Positions 7,769-16,922 of a DNA stretch of 37,448 nt are shown here, in pieces. How positions within the stretch are numbered: position 1 is the stretch's first letter; every line of letters starts with the position of its first letter. The notes under the pieces were generated by a model. It saw only the letters and a list, made by a program, of their open reading frames with translations. It did not search any database and was not told the origin of the DNA. Location of the stretch: contig JAHFTB010000026.1 in assembly GCA_023269545.1 (NCBI GenBank), positions 1-37,448 on the forward strand, written 5' to 3'. The stretch is from Verrucomicrobiota bacterium (GTDB taxonomy: Bacteria > Verrucomicrobiota > Verrucomicrobiia > Chthoniobacterales > Xiphinematobacteraceae). The position numbers were made by a program, and so were the translations under genes.

Positions 7769-10700
7769 TTAAATCGATGAAGCCGGAGGTGCACCGTCGG
7801 CATGCGAGCTTGAGCTTCCGCCTTCGGATGTATTCGCACTATGAAGATGAAAATTTCGATGAAAGAAAGCAAAGACTGTCGGAACAAAAAATAAAGTGGA
7901 TACAGTTGCAAAGATCAAACCACCGATCACCGCACGAGCTAATGGAGCGTTTTGCTCTCCACCTTCACCCAGGCCTAATGCCATAGGAATCATCCCTAAA
8001 ACCATTGCAAATGCAGTCATCAATACCGGTCTAAGACGGCTGGATGCAGCTTCTAAAGCAGCCTCAGTGGCATTCTTGAGCTTTGGCAAAACTTCTTTTG
8101 CGAATGAAATCATAAGAATACTATTTGCTGTGGCGACTCCCATGCACATCACCGTTCCCATCAGGGCGGGCACGCTAATTGTGGTGCTAGTCAGAAATAA
8201 CATCCAAACGATCCCGGCCAGCGCTCCAGGCAAGGCGGTAATAATAATAAAAGGATCCAGCCAAGATTGAAAATTTATGACAATGAGCAAGTAAACAAGA
8301 ACTACAGCCCCTATTACGCCAATTCCAAGCCCCATGAATGAGGAGTGCATTGTTTCTACTTGACCTCGTACGGAAATAGTGCTGCCACGGGGCAGTTCGG
8401 GTTTTATTTGATTCACTAACGTGCGAACATTCGCAGCGACTCCTCCCAGGTCGCGACCTTGCGTCGCGGCATAAATATCTATTGTGGGCATGACATTGTC
8501 ATGGGTGATAATACCGGCGTGGGATATTCGAACAATCCGCCCAAGATTAGAAAGTAGCTGGCTAGGAGCGGAGGGATGTCTTTCATTGCGGATCGGGAGG
8601 TTTTCCAGATCTTGCAAAGATTCCACATGATATTGGGGCACTTTAGTAATGAGCCTATAGGCAACTCCATTTTTGGGGCTCACCCAAAAATTGGGTGTGC
8701 CTTGAAAGCTACCACTCAAACTCACCAGCACACTATCGGCAATATCTTGCTGGGTGAGACCTAGGAGACTGGATTTGGTGCGATCCATATTTAGCAAAAG
8801 CCCAGGTTGATCAAATGCTTGCTGAATATGGACATCCGCAATGCCGGGAATGCTGCGCATCTGATGGAGAAGCTTTGATGCCACTACAAAATTTTCATTG
8901 AGATGATACCCCTTAATTTGGACATCGATGGGGGAGGGAAGACCAAAATTGAGAATCTGGCCAACGATGTCTGCAGACTGGAAGAAAAAGCTGATACCAG
9001 GAAAGAGGCGAGGGAGTTCAGCCCGGAGCTTTTTGACATAATCTGCCGTAGGAGCATGCCCCTCTTTTAAGGAAATCAGGATTTCCGCGTCGCCCACACC
9101 AAAGGTACCATTATTTTGATAGGAGGTATTAAGACCGCTATAGGGTAGGCCGAGGTTGTCCACAATATTGTCTATGTCATGGGAAATGAGGACGCGGACT
9201 TTTTTTTCTATTTCATCGCAAATCCGAACGGTTTCCTCAATACGCGTACCGGTTTTTACACGCACGTGCATGCGGATGAGGCCGGCATCTGATGAAGGGA
9301 AAAAATCCTGACCGAGTATAGGAAGCAGGAGGAGACTGGCCAAACAGGCTCCGAGAAAACAGGGGAGAAATAGTTTGCGGTGAGTCAGAGCGCGGCTTAA
9401 CAGGTCTATATAACCTTGTTTTATAGCCAAAAAGCCTTGTTCGAACTTGTGTTGAAAACGGACAAAGGGGGCGGTCCATCCTTTTGGCTGTGCTGTGGTA
9501 TGTCCATGGGCTTCTGATTTTAGCAAGTACATTGCCAAAGTAGGAACCAAAGTCCGTGACCAAAAATAAGAGGCCAACATCGCAAACACTACGGACTCAG
9601 CTAGGGGAACAAAAAGATAGCGCGCTACTCCGGAGAGTAAGAACATGGGAATAAATACAATACAAATACAGAGAGTGGATACTAATGCTGGAACGGCAAT
9701 TTGATGAGCGCCCTCTAGAATTGCTTGCTGCAGAGGTTTCCCTCGACTGAGGTGAGAATCAATATTTTCGATGGTCACCGTGGCATCATCTACTAAAATA
9801 CCGACTGCCAGAGCGAGTCCCCCCAGTGTCATGAGATTAATCGTTTCTCCTAAGGCGCTTAAGATCAAAATCGAGCAAAGGATGGAAAGAGGGATAGAGA
9901 CGGCGATGATGAGTGTGGCTCGCCAATTGGCTAAAAATACGAGAATCATGGCGGCGGTCAGTAGCGCAGCAATACTTGCTTCTTTCAGTACCCCGGAAAT
10001 AGCCGCTCGAACAAAAACCGACTGGTCAAGTAGGGGTTGTACTCGCAACTCCGGAGGCATCTGCTTGCGCAGCCATGGGAGCATCGAACGAACGGCTTGT
10101 ACGATTTTTAATGTCGAAGTAGATCCCGTCTTGATGATTGTGAGAAGTACTCCGCGGTTACCGTTCATGCGGACGAGGTTCGTTTGATCCTTAAAACCGT
10201 CGCGGACATGTGCGACGTCGCCTAAAGTAATCACCGAACCGTTCACCGTCTTGACGGGAAGTGCGTTCAGATCCTCGGGGGTAGAGGTGCTGACGTTAAG
10301 ATTTACATCATACTCTATGGGGCCGACCTTGATAGTCCCTCCCGGGATGATCAAATTCTCTGCTGTAACCGCATTGACTACATCGTCAGGAGACAATCCT
10401 CGACTGCGAAGCTTATTCAAGTCGATATCGACTTGAATGGTGCGGAACTTGCCTCCATAGGGATAGGGTATTCCGACTCCGGGGACAGTAGAAAGCTGGG
10501 GAGAAATGAAATTGAGGCCCAAATCGAATACTTCCGACTCCGATAATTTGGAGCTGCTGAGTACCAGTTGAATCACGGGGACGCTGGATGCTCGATAGGT
10601 AAGAATGAGCGGCGGGTCCATGTGTGGGGGCATGCTTCTGAGCATTGTTTGGGAGATCGCTGTCACTTGGGCGAGCGCCAGTTCCAAATTAACTCCGGAG

Positions 10701-10990
10701 TGGAAGAAGATTTTAACCACCGCAAGTCCTCGAAAACTTTGCGATTCGCTATGTTCGATGTCGTTTACTGTGGTTGTAAGTGCCCGTTCGAAGACAGAAG
10801 TGATCCGATTTGCTATATCCTCGGCGGCCATTCCCTCGTATGACCAAATAACGCTAATCACCGGAATATTGATTTCCGGAAAAATATCTACGGGAGTGCG
10901 TAAGAGAACTACAGGGCTGGCCAACAGGACCAGTAAGGCTAACACGATGAACGTGTAAGGCCGCTGTAGTGCAAGTTTAACAATCCACAT
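7769..10990 (-). CDS. RND efflux pump, inner-membrane permease (AcrB-like)
   Basis: The 1073-residue protein has the RND plan of two repeats, each with one TM segment, a large periplasmic loop and five more TM segments. The start is MWIVKLALQRPYTFIVLALL. TM4 carries the proton-relay pair in GILVDDATVTIENIDSHL, typical of HAE-type pumps. Both periplasmic halves contain porter-domain segments such as PPHMDPPLILTYRASSVPVI, and the second half has the GTVMCMGVATANSILMISFA block. It would drive export of drugs, lipophilic compounds or similar substrates by proton influx; the substrate is unknown. It is the first gene of a leftward unit with its adaptor and aroB. The 174-base divergent region to fabV holds the promoter. 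Confidence 0.95.
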   Translation of the reverse strand: MWIVKLALQRPYTFIVLALLVLLASPVVLLRTPVDIFPEINIPVISVIWSYEGMAAEDIANRITSVFERALTTTVNDIEHSESQSFRGLAVVKIFFHSGVNLELALAQVTAISQTMLRSMPPHMDPPLILTYRASSVPVIQLVLSSSKLSESEVFDLGLNFISPQLSTVPGVGIPYPYGGKFRTIQVDIDLNKLRSRGLSPDDVVNAVTAENLIIPGGTIKVGPIEYDVNLNVSTSTPEDLNALPVKTVNGSVITLGDVAHVRDGFKDQTNLVRMNGNRGVLLTIIKTGSTSTLKIVQAVRSMLPWLRKQMPPELRVQPLLDQSVFVRAAISGVLKEASIAALLTAAMILVFLANWRATLIIAVSIPLSILCSILILSALGETINLMTLGGLALAVGILVDDATVTIENIDSHLSRGKPLQQAILEGAHQIAVPALVSTLCICIVFIPMFLLSGVARYLFVPLAESVVFAMLASYFWSRTLVPTLAMYLLKSEAHGHTTAQPKGWTAPFVRFQHKFEQGFLAIKQGYIDLLSRALTHRKLFLPCFLGACLASLLLLPILGQDFFPSSDAGLIRMHVRVKTGTRIEETVRICDEIEKKVRVLISHDIDNIVDNLGLPYSGLNTSYQNNGTFGVGDAEILISLKEGHAPTADYVKKLRAELPRLFPGISFFFQSADIVGQILNFGLPSPIDVQIKGYHLNENFVVASKLLHQMRSIPGIADVHIQQAFDQPGLLLNMDRTKSSLLGLTQQDIADSVLVSLSGSFQGTPNFWVSPKNGVAYRLITKVPQYHVESLQDLENLPIRNERHPSAPSQLLSNLGRIVRISHAGIITHDNVMPTIDIYAATQGRDLGGVAANVRTLVNQIKPELPRGSTISVRGQVETMHSSFMGLGIGVIGAVVLVYLLIVINFQSWLDPFIIITALPGALAGIVWMLFLTSTTISVPALMGTVMCMGVATANSILMISFAKEVLPKLKNATEAALEAASSRLRPVLMTAFAMVLGMIPMALGLGEGGEQNAPLARAVIGGLIFATVSTLFFVPTVFAFFHRNFHLHSANTSEGGSSSSHADGAPPASSI

Positions 10991-11164
10991 GAAAAGAATT
11001 TTTTCTTAACATCAAATCAGTGTTCTCCTCAGGAAAATCTCAGGTATCAATATTTATTACAAATTTAGGAAGTTCACAATAATTTTGTCTCGAATTTGCC
11101 CTGGGAGTTCCTGAATCCCGCACTATGAAAGACTTGCTTCGAAGCACAAAAGACGGCAGAAGGC

Positions 11165-12364
11165 ATGGTCGACATGATTATTGAACCGAAGATTCGTGGT
11201 TTTATTTGTACTACTGCTCATCCTGATGGCTGTGAGCTCCATGTTCAGAAGCAAATTGATTATGTAAAATCCAAGCCTTCCTTGGAGGATGCTCCAAAAT
11301 GTGTATTAGTGGTGGGTGCATCGACTGGGTATGGACTTGCCTCGCGCATAGTGGCGGCATTTGGAGGAAAAGCCTCCACAATTGGCATTTTCTTTGAGAG
11401 AGAGGGTAGCGAAAGAAAACCCGCCTCAGCTGGCTGGTACAATTCCGTAGTATTCGAAGCAGCTGCGGAAAAGGAAGGGCTTTATGCCAAGAGTTTTAAT
11501 GGGGATGCATTTTCAAACGAGATAAAAAGAGAGGTCATTGCAACCATCCAAAAAGATCTCGGACAAGTAGATATGATTGTCTACAGCTTGGCTTCTCCAC
11601 GTCGTGTGGATCCGGTAACCGGTCAGATCTACAAGTCTGTCCTAAAGCCAACGAAGTCGCAATTTACAGACAAGAATCTCAATACTGATAAAAAAGAAAT
11701 TGAGTCAGTGACTATCGAATCCGCGACCGAAGAAGAAATTGCCCAAACGATTAAGGTCATGGGGGGAGAGGATTGGAAGATGTGGATAGAGGCTCTGTCG
11801 GAGGCAGGGGTGCTGGCCGACAATTTTCAGACGGTCGCCTATTCTTATATCGGTCCAAAAATTACTTGGGAAATTTATACCGATGGTACTATTGGACATG
11901 CTAAGTTAGATTTGGAAAAAACGGCACAAGAGCTTAACAACCAATTTGGTAGTGGGAAAGCGGTGATTTCCATTAATAAAGCTTTGGTTACCCAGGCGAG
12001 TTCCGCAATTCCAGTGGTTCCACTATATATTTCCATTCTTTATAAGGTAATGAAGTCCAAAGGTCTTCACGAAAAATGTGTCGAGCAAATATATCGCCTT
12101 TTTGCTGACCATCTTTGCTCCACGGATGGCTCTCAGTTTGATGAGAAAGGTCGTATCCGAATTGATAATTGGGAAATGCGTGAAGATGTTCAGGCTGAAG
12201 TGGTTAGGATATGGAAGGAAATTACCACCGAAACTATCGACGAACTAGCTGATTTTGCGGGCTATCAAAAAGAGTTTTACAATTTATTTGGATTTGATTT
12301 CCCAGAGATCGATTATAATAAGGATACAGCTCCCATCCGTCCCATTCCGAGCCTCTTACGTTAG
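11165..12364 (+). CDS. fabV: Enoyl-[acyl-carrier-protein]/trans-2-enoyl-CoA reductase (FabV/TER)
   Basis: FabV reduces trans-2-enoyl-ACP or -CoA with NADH in the last step of fatty-acid elongation. The sequence starts with MIIEPKIRGFICTTAHP, the standard FabV N-terminus. It has the NAD motif GASTGYGLASR with an acidic residue at the end of the second strand (IGIFFE), and VDMIVYSLASPRR. The active-site motif Y-x8-K is present in IYTDGTIGHAK. ATG 11165 has an AGAAGG stretch almost touching it. ATG 11174, three codons later, lies about 10 bases from that stretch and matches the family start, so 11174 is the likelier start. FabV is often resistant to triclosan-type inhibitors. It appears monocistronic. 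Confidence 0.95.
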   Translation: MVDMIIEPKIRGFICTTAHPDGCELHVQKQIDYVKSKPSLEDAPKCVLVVGASTGYGLASRIVAAFGGKASTIGIFFEREGSERKPASAGWYNSVVFEAAAEKEGLYAKSFNGDAFSNEIKREVIATIQKDLGQVDMIVYSLASPRRVDPVTGQIYKSVLKPTKSQFTDKNLNTDKKEIESVTIESATEEEIAQTIKVMGGEDWKMWIEALSEAGVLADNFQTVAYSYIGPKITWEIYTDGTIGHAKLDLEKTAQELNNQFGSGKAVISINKALVTQASSAIPVVPLYISILYKVMKSKGLHEKCVEQIYRLFADHLCSTDGSQFDEKGRIRIDNWEMREDVQAEVVRIWKEITTETIDELADFAGYQKEFYNLFGFDFPEIDYNKDTAPIRPIPSLLR

Positions 12365-12410
12365 TTCGTAGAGGCCACGGTTTTCTTTGGGTTGTGGGAG
12401 TCTATCAATT
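12361..12410. terminator. Imperfect palindrome between convergent genes (possible bidirectional terminator)
   Basis: The left arm (TTAGTTCGTAGAGGCCAC) and right arm (GTGGGAGTCTATCAATTAA) are imperfect inverse copies around a loop of about 13 bases. The arms overlap the fabV stop codon and touch the stop codon of the converging sugar transporter. The arms match the GTAGACCCCACAGCC-type repeat seen elsewhere in the window (for example 15431-15460). A terminator role is inferred from position; U-tracts are weak. Confidence 0.35.
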
Positions 12411-13764
12411 AATTTTGTTTTAGCCAGTATCGTTCGATTTCTTCCAGAGTGCGTCCCTTCGTTTCCGGCAACAGAATCAGAGCAAAAAGTGCGGTGAGTA
12501 AACTGAAAAAGCCATATATCCAAAATGTATATGCGGCTCCTAATGTCTGATTGAGAATGGGAAATGTCTGTGTCACTAAGAAATTTGCTACCCAAAGTGC
12601 AAGGATTGCCAGTGACATACAGCGACCGCGCAACTTATTTGGAAAGATTTCCGAATTTACGATCCAGGTAATCGGTCCTAAGGTAGCTGCAAAAGCTGCC
12701 ACAAAAGTGAGAACTGCGATGAGCAGTAGGGGACCACTGAGGTTCCTTTGGAATAGGAAGCCCACTAAAAATAGAGAGCCAGCCTGAATTAATGTTCCCG
12801 TAAGCAGAAGGGGTTTGCGCCCGGCACGATCTACAAACCACATTGCAACAAATGTGAATAAGAGGTTGATTAGGCCGATTGCGGCAGCTTTTACATAAGC
12901 AATGTCAGAAGTTTCGCCTGCTGTTTTGAAAATCTCCGATGCATAATACATGATAGCATTGATTCCACTCAGCTGTGCAAAAACGGATAATAGGATACCT
13001 ATCAATAAAGCGCGACGGTAGCCTGTAGTGAAAAGTTCGGACCAGCGGCCATCCTCCTGTTGCAACGCTTCCTCGATCTGTTGAAATTCAAATTGAGCAT
13101 GGGAATTATCGCTTAAATTTTCGAGAACAGCTTTCGCTTCCTTACGACGGCCAAATTTCATCAGCCAGCGAGGACTTTCACCCACCATAAGTAAGAGTGC
13201 GGCAAATAAGCCTGCGGGAAGTATGGATGAAGCAAACATCCAGCGCCATCCTGTCGTAATGTTCCATGCATCACCTCCTATTCTCTGGACTTGTATGTTA
13301 ATGAAAAATACCAGACATATCGCTGCCACAATGGCCAGCTGATAACAGGAAACGAGTCTCCCTCTCATTTGCTTTGGAGAGATTTCTGCGAGATAGAGAG
13401 GGGAGAGCATAGAGGTGGCCCCAATGGCGATGCCGCCAATAAAACGTGCCATGGTGAAGAGGACGATAGAGTTCGCGCAGGCGGACAATATGGACGAGCC
13501 GCCAAATAGGAGGGCACAGCCAAATAAACTCCATTTTCGGCCATAGCGATCTCCGATAAAACCGGAGCCGGCGGATCCAATGATGGCGCCTACCAAAAGA
13601 CAGGAGACTGCCCAACCCGTAAGTTTTGGACTCAATTGGAAATGAATTTTTAGGAATCCAATAGCACCTGAGACTACGGCCGTATCATAACCGTAAAGAA
13701 ATCCTCCGAGAGAGGCAGCAAATGTGCATAATAAAATATAGCGATAATGAGAGGTAGGTTTCAT
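12409..13764 (-). CDS. MFS sugar:H+ symporter (sugar porter family, XylE/GalP-like)
   Basis: The 451-residue protein has 12 TM segments and all sugar-porter signatures. These are GFLYGYDTAVVSGAIGFL in TM1, GDRYGRKWSL in loop 2-3, RFIGGIAIGATSMLSPLYLAE followed by RGRLVSCYQL, ESPRWLMKFGRRKEA in the central loop, QLSGINAIMYYASEIF in TM7, VDRAGRKPLLL in loop 8-9, WIVNSEIFPNKLRGR, and PETKGRTLEEIE at the C-terminus. It would import a hexose or pentose with protons; the exact sugar is unknown. It converges on fabV with 44 bases between. The MATE gene lies 48 bases upstream on the same strand, so co-transcription is possible. Confidence 0.94.
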   Translation of the reverse strand: MKPTSHYRYILLCTFAASLGGFLYGYDTAVVSGAIGFLKIHFQLSPKLTGWAVSCLLVGAIIGSAGSGFIGDRYGRKWSLFGCALLFGGSSILSACANSIVLFTMARFIGGIAIGATSMLSPLYLAEISPKQMRGRLVSCYQLAIVAAICLVFFINIQVQRIGGDAWNITTGWRWMFASSILPAGLFAALLLMVGESPRWLMKFGRRKEAKAVLENLSDNSHAQFEFQQIEEALQQEDGRWSELFTTGYRRALLIGILLSVFAQLSGINAIMYYASEIFKTAGETSDIAYVKAAAIGLINLLFTFVAMWFVDRAGRKPLLLTGTLIQAGSLFLVGFLFQRNLSGPLLLIAVLTFVAAFAATLGPITWIVNSEIFPNKLRGRCMSLAILALWVANFLVTQTFPILNQTLGAAYTFWIYGFFSLLTALFALILLPETKGRTLEEIERYWLKQN

Positions 13765-13812
13765 GAGCAGTATCCCTGGAGCAGTTTCTTACTTGCTTCG
13801 CTATCAAATGTC

Positions 13813-15159
13813 TCAGCATTGTGCCGAAATTGCTTGGGTAATTTTTTTATGAAGTCGCAGAAGGCAGAGGGTGCCGCTCAGAGCGGTGCCTAAGAAGAGT
13901 CCGATCCATACTCCAGGGGCTTGGAGTTTGGCCAGAAATCCTAGCGCAAATGCGCAGGTCAATCCAAAGCCTAAATAAGCAAAAATGTTGGTAAGTGCAG
14001 GAAAATGGACATCCGAGAGACCTCGTAATCCACTTTGTGCTAAAATGTATAAGGCGTCTGTAATTTGTAGGATACCCATGATAATCAGGAGTTGTTGGGC
14101 TATAGGGTATACGGCAGTTGAATTTACAAACCATTTTGGAATCTGGCCGGAAAACAAGATCACCAAAGCGCCGATGCAGCCCATAAAAATGCATGTCGTC
14201 AGAAGAATTCCATAAACAGTTCCGGGGAGACGTTTGTTTTCCCCTGCACCTAATAGATTTCCCATACGAATAGTCAGAGCTGTTCCCACTCCTAAGGGGA
14301 TCATAAAAGTGGTTGAAGCTATTGTAATGGCAATTTGATGTGCCGCGAGTGGGATGGTTCCCAGCCAGCCGATGGCGATAGTCCCGACGTTAAATGCGAT
14401 GCTTTCGCTCAGTATTTGTGAGGTAATGGGCACTCCCAACCGGATCAGATCACGAATGGATTTCCAATTCCAGTTCACGACACGAAGGAAAAGATCACGA
14501 AGGTAAGGGGTGAATAAGAATATCAGGATCATCGAAATGGCTCCGCAAATTCGTGCTATTAATGTGGCTACACCCGCGCCAGTCATACCCAATTGAGGAA
14601 ATCCCCAGTTTCCAAAAATCAAAAGCCAGTTGATGAAGATGTTAATTCCTACGCAGCAAATGAGCACCCAAAATCCGAGCCACGGCTTTCCCAGGGCGTC
14701 CAGAAATGTTTTCAGTCCCAGCCAAAGGAAACTGGGTGTGAGTGAAAGGACAATACAGGTATAAAATCCCACACAATGTTGTGAAATTTCTGGTGATTGA
14801 CCTAAAAAAGGGAAGAGTGCGATACCTGCCAATGCTGCCGTGGTAGTGATCGCTCCCACTGCCAGGACAATGATGAGGCAGGCTGCAAGCCAATCTCCCA
14901 AAGCTGGAATGTCTCGTGCGCCATGAGCTTCGGCGGCGCGGACGGAAACAGCCAGAATACATCCCGCACCGAGAAAATAGAAAAGCATCCAAATGGTCAT
15001 CGAGAATGCAACAGATGCCAGAGGAATGGCTCCTAAGCGGCCAACCATGAGTGTGTCCACCCATCCCATGAGCATTCCGCTCAAATTTCCGGCGGCAATG
15101 GGCAAGGCTAAGGCGATGGTGGCTTTAACTTCTCGAAAATCAAATATCAACCATTTCAT
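13813..15159 (-). CDS. MATE family multidrug/cation exporter (NorM-like)
   Basis: The 448-residue protein has 12 predicted TM helices in two homologous halves. The start MKWLIFDFREVKATIALALP leads into IAAGNLSGMLMGWVDTLMVGRLG, the typical MATE TM1-TM2 region with the conserved G-x-x-D-T-x-M-V-G-x-x-G pattern. The second half repeats it as PLAAHQIAITIASTTFMIPLGVGTALTIRMGNLLG, the family V/I-R-x-G-x-x-x-G motif. MATE proteins export organic cations and drugs in exchange for Na+ or H+; the ion and substrate cannot be told here. It lies upstream of the sugar transporter on the same strand. Confidence 0.92.
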   Translation of the reverse strand: MKWLIFDFREVKATIALALPIAAGNLSGMLMGWVDTLMVGRLGAIPLASVAFSMTIWMLFYFLGAGCILAVSVRAAEAHGARDIPALGDWLAACLIIVLAVGAITTTAALAGIALFPFLGQSPEISQHCVGFYTCIVLSLTPSFLWLGLKTFLDALGKPWLGFWVLICCVGINIFINWLLIFGNWGFPQLGMTGAGVATLIARICGAISMILIFLFTPYLRDLFLRVVNWNWKSIRDLIRLGVPITSQILSESIAFNVGTIAIGWLGTIPLAAHQIAITIASTTFMIPLGVGTALTIRMGNLLGAGENKRLPGTVYGILLTTCIFMGCIGALVILFSGQIPKWFVNSTAVYPIAQQLLIIMGILQITDALYILAQSGLRGLSDVHFPALTNIFAYLGFGLTCAFALGFLAKLQAPGVWIGLFLGTALSGTLCLLRLHKKITQAISAQC

Positions 15160-15555
15160 GAAAACATACCATTAATGAAGAAAATATACCGTCTGAAAAA
15201 CGTCTCATCGATGCGGAACTTGTGTTCTCGGGAAATTCCGGCATCTCCGCTTTTCATTTTTTATGAATGAAAAATCCGGAGAAAGATGGACATATGTCGA
15301 CCGTCCGGATGGCTAATACAAAATGAGTATGTTCTTATTTTCGACTATGTCGATATCTTCTGCCCAGAATTGGACTGGCTCTAAGAAAGCCTGGTGTTAT
15401 CCATTCGGTTCTTGAGGACAATACACAGCATTTTTTGGGCTGTGGGGTCTACGAACTAAGAACCATCCACTACGAACTAATACTTGTGGACTGGAGTGCT
15501 TGATTTTTTGGTTCTCCGCGGTGCGGGATGCAAGTACGGATTGGATCGCAAAATA
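15160..15555. other. Intergenic region with a repeat copy, no gene seen
   Basis: No convincing coding frame is present. It contains a small hairpin with arms TTTTCATT and AATGAAAA around 15256-15280. At 15431-15460 is a copy of the GGGCTGTGGGGTCTACGAAC repeat that also occurs near 12361, 29349 and 33967. The MATE gene promoter should lie at its left end, but no clear -35/-10 pair can be assigned. Confidence 0.5.
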
Positions 15556-15858
15556 TCAAATTTTTCCTAATAACTTATGTATGGCGGAAGCTCCCGTATC
15601 CAGTGCTTCACCGAGCGAGGTGTGAGCTTTTCCCAGGAGCGCATGGGCTTTTTTTCTAGTTGTATGTCGGACTTGATCACTTTGAGAGGCACTAATGGTG
15701 ACGCCTTTCCGGAGAAGATCTGCCGCTTGATCGATAAATTTCAAAGCATTGGACGTAAGTTTGTCCATTGGTGAGGAAGCGTGCTTAGGAGGTGTCTTTT
15801 TCTTCACCTTTTTCTGTTTAACGGCGGAACGCGATGTGGTTTTTTTAGCAGTTCTCAT
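15556..15858 (-). CDS. Small lysine-rich basic protein, function unknown
   Basis: The 100-residue protein is not assigned to a known family. Residues 1-30 are highly basic (MRTAKKTTSRSAVKQKKVKK) and resemble histone-H1-like or DNA-binding tails. Residues 31-100 look like two amphipathic helices (KLTSNALKFIDQAADLLRKG; ALLGKAHTSLGEALDTGASA). A nucleoid-associated role is possible but unproven. The frame is open over its full length and its composition is protein-like, which supports a real gene. It stands alone between the MATE gene and the znu operon. Confidence 0.6.
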   Translation of the reverse strand: MRTAKKTTSRSAVKQKKVKKKTPPKHASSPMDKLTSNALKFIDQAADLLRKGVTISASQSDQVRHTTRKKAHALLGKAHTSLGEALDTGASAIHKLLGKI

Positions 15859-15988
15859 GGGATCTATGGGGGGAACGGTTAGGGTTGAGCATAGTAGAAT
15901 CTACTCGATTCCAATATTACTGGGGATTGATGTCCTTGACAAGTTCTTCAATGGAAGCTGATTGAATTTAAATTATCCTGTTTCTTAA

Positions 15989-16071
15989 CTGACGTGAGGC
16001 ACTTTGAGGAGCTCTGGGAGCAAAAAAACCATTTTAGCCTACAAGGTTTCCTTTTTTTCGTCACATCACTT
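15989..16071 (-). repeat. Short repeat family 1, copy A (MITE-like, TSD CTTAA)
   Basis: The 83-bp element begins CTGACGTG and ends ATCACTT. It is flanked by CTTAA on both sides (15984-15988 and 16072-16076), a perfect 5-bp target duplication. It is nearly identical to the copies at 19515-19598 (opposite orientation) and 34522-34606, sharing a core of GGGAGCAAAAAA-CCATTTTAGCC and TACAAGGTTTCC. It lies 23 bases past the znuB stop codon and so sits in that operon's 3' region. It has no coding capacity. Confidence 0.88.
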
Positions 16072-16094
16072 CTTAACAAGAGTTGCGAACGAGC

Positions 16095-16922
16095 TTACCA
16101 GCGATCTGTTCTTAGTATGAAGCGGCATAGGATTTCTGCCAAGAGGTATAAAATAAAAAAAATGCCGGTGATCCAAAAACTTGGCGGCCAATTGGTCAAA
16201 CACGACAGTAAAATACCCACCCAAATTGCAAATAGAGCGATACCAATACCTGCAAAATTAGTTGTCCAGAATCCTCGAAATAGTCGGGTGGCAATGCCGG
16301 CCGGTCCTACCATTAAAGTAAAAACCAGTAGAATTCCCACTACTTGGCTGGCCAGTGTCACGGAGATAGCCAAAATGATCATAAAAACTGTCGATAAAAA
16401 GGACAGGGAAATGCCCCGTGCTTCGGCAAGATCGGGTTGAATACTGGCAAAAAACAGCTTTCGTGAAAAGAAACCCAAAACGCAGAGACTGAGTATGGTG
16501 AGACCCAGAATTTGGAAAATTTGTCCCCAGGAGACGCCAAAGATATTCCCGAATAGAATAGCCGTGGCTTGTCCGGCGAAGCCCTTATAAAGGGCTAAAA
16601 ATAGTGTTCCAATGCCCAGACAGACGGATAGTACCATGCCAATCGCCATGTCGCTACGTTGAATGCGATTGCCAGAGAGTCCCATGCAGGTGCCGGCCAA
16701 TATGGAAATAATGAGCATGCCATTCAATGGACTTAAGCCGAAGAGAGCTGCACCCGTAGCTCCGGTGAATCCAATATGAGCCAATGCATGAGCGGCGAAG
16801 CTCACATTGCGCATGATCATGAAATATCCTACGGCAGCTCCTAAAATACCCGCCAACGAGCCGGCAATAAGTGCATTACGGACGAAATCGTAAGATAAAT
16901 ATTCGAACAGAGTTTTAAGCAT
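16095..16922 (-). CDS. znuB: Zinc/manganese ABC transporter, permease
   Basis: The 275-residue protein belongs to the ABC-3 permease family with about 8 TM helices. It contains the GILGAAVGYFMIMRNVSFAAHALAHIGFTG block with the coupling-helix region typical of ZnuB/MntB. The conserved C-terminal segment is LLVFTLMVGPAGIATRLF. It forms the membrane channel for divalent metal uptake. Its start overlaps the znuC stop by 8 bases, so the two are translationally coupled. It is the last gene of the zur-znuA-znuC-znuB unit and is followed by a family 1 repeat. Confidence 0.93.
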   Translation of the reverse strand: MLKTLFEYLSYDFVRNALIAGSLAGILGAAVGYFMIMRNVSFAAHALAHIGFTGATGAALFGLSPLNGMLIISILAGTCMGLSGNRIQRSDMAIGMVLSVCLGIGTLFLALYKGFAGQATAILFGNIFGVSWGQIFQILGLTILSLCVLGFFSRKLFFASIQPDLAEARGISLSFLSTVFMIILAISVTLASQVVGILLVFTLMVGPAGIATRLFRGFWTTNFAGIGIALFAIWVGILLSCLTNWPPSFWITGIFFILYLLAEILCRFILRTDRW

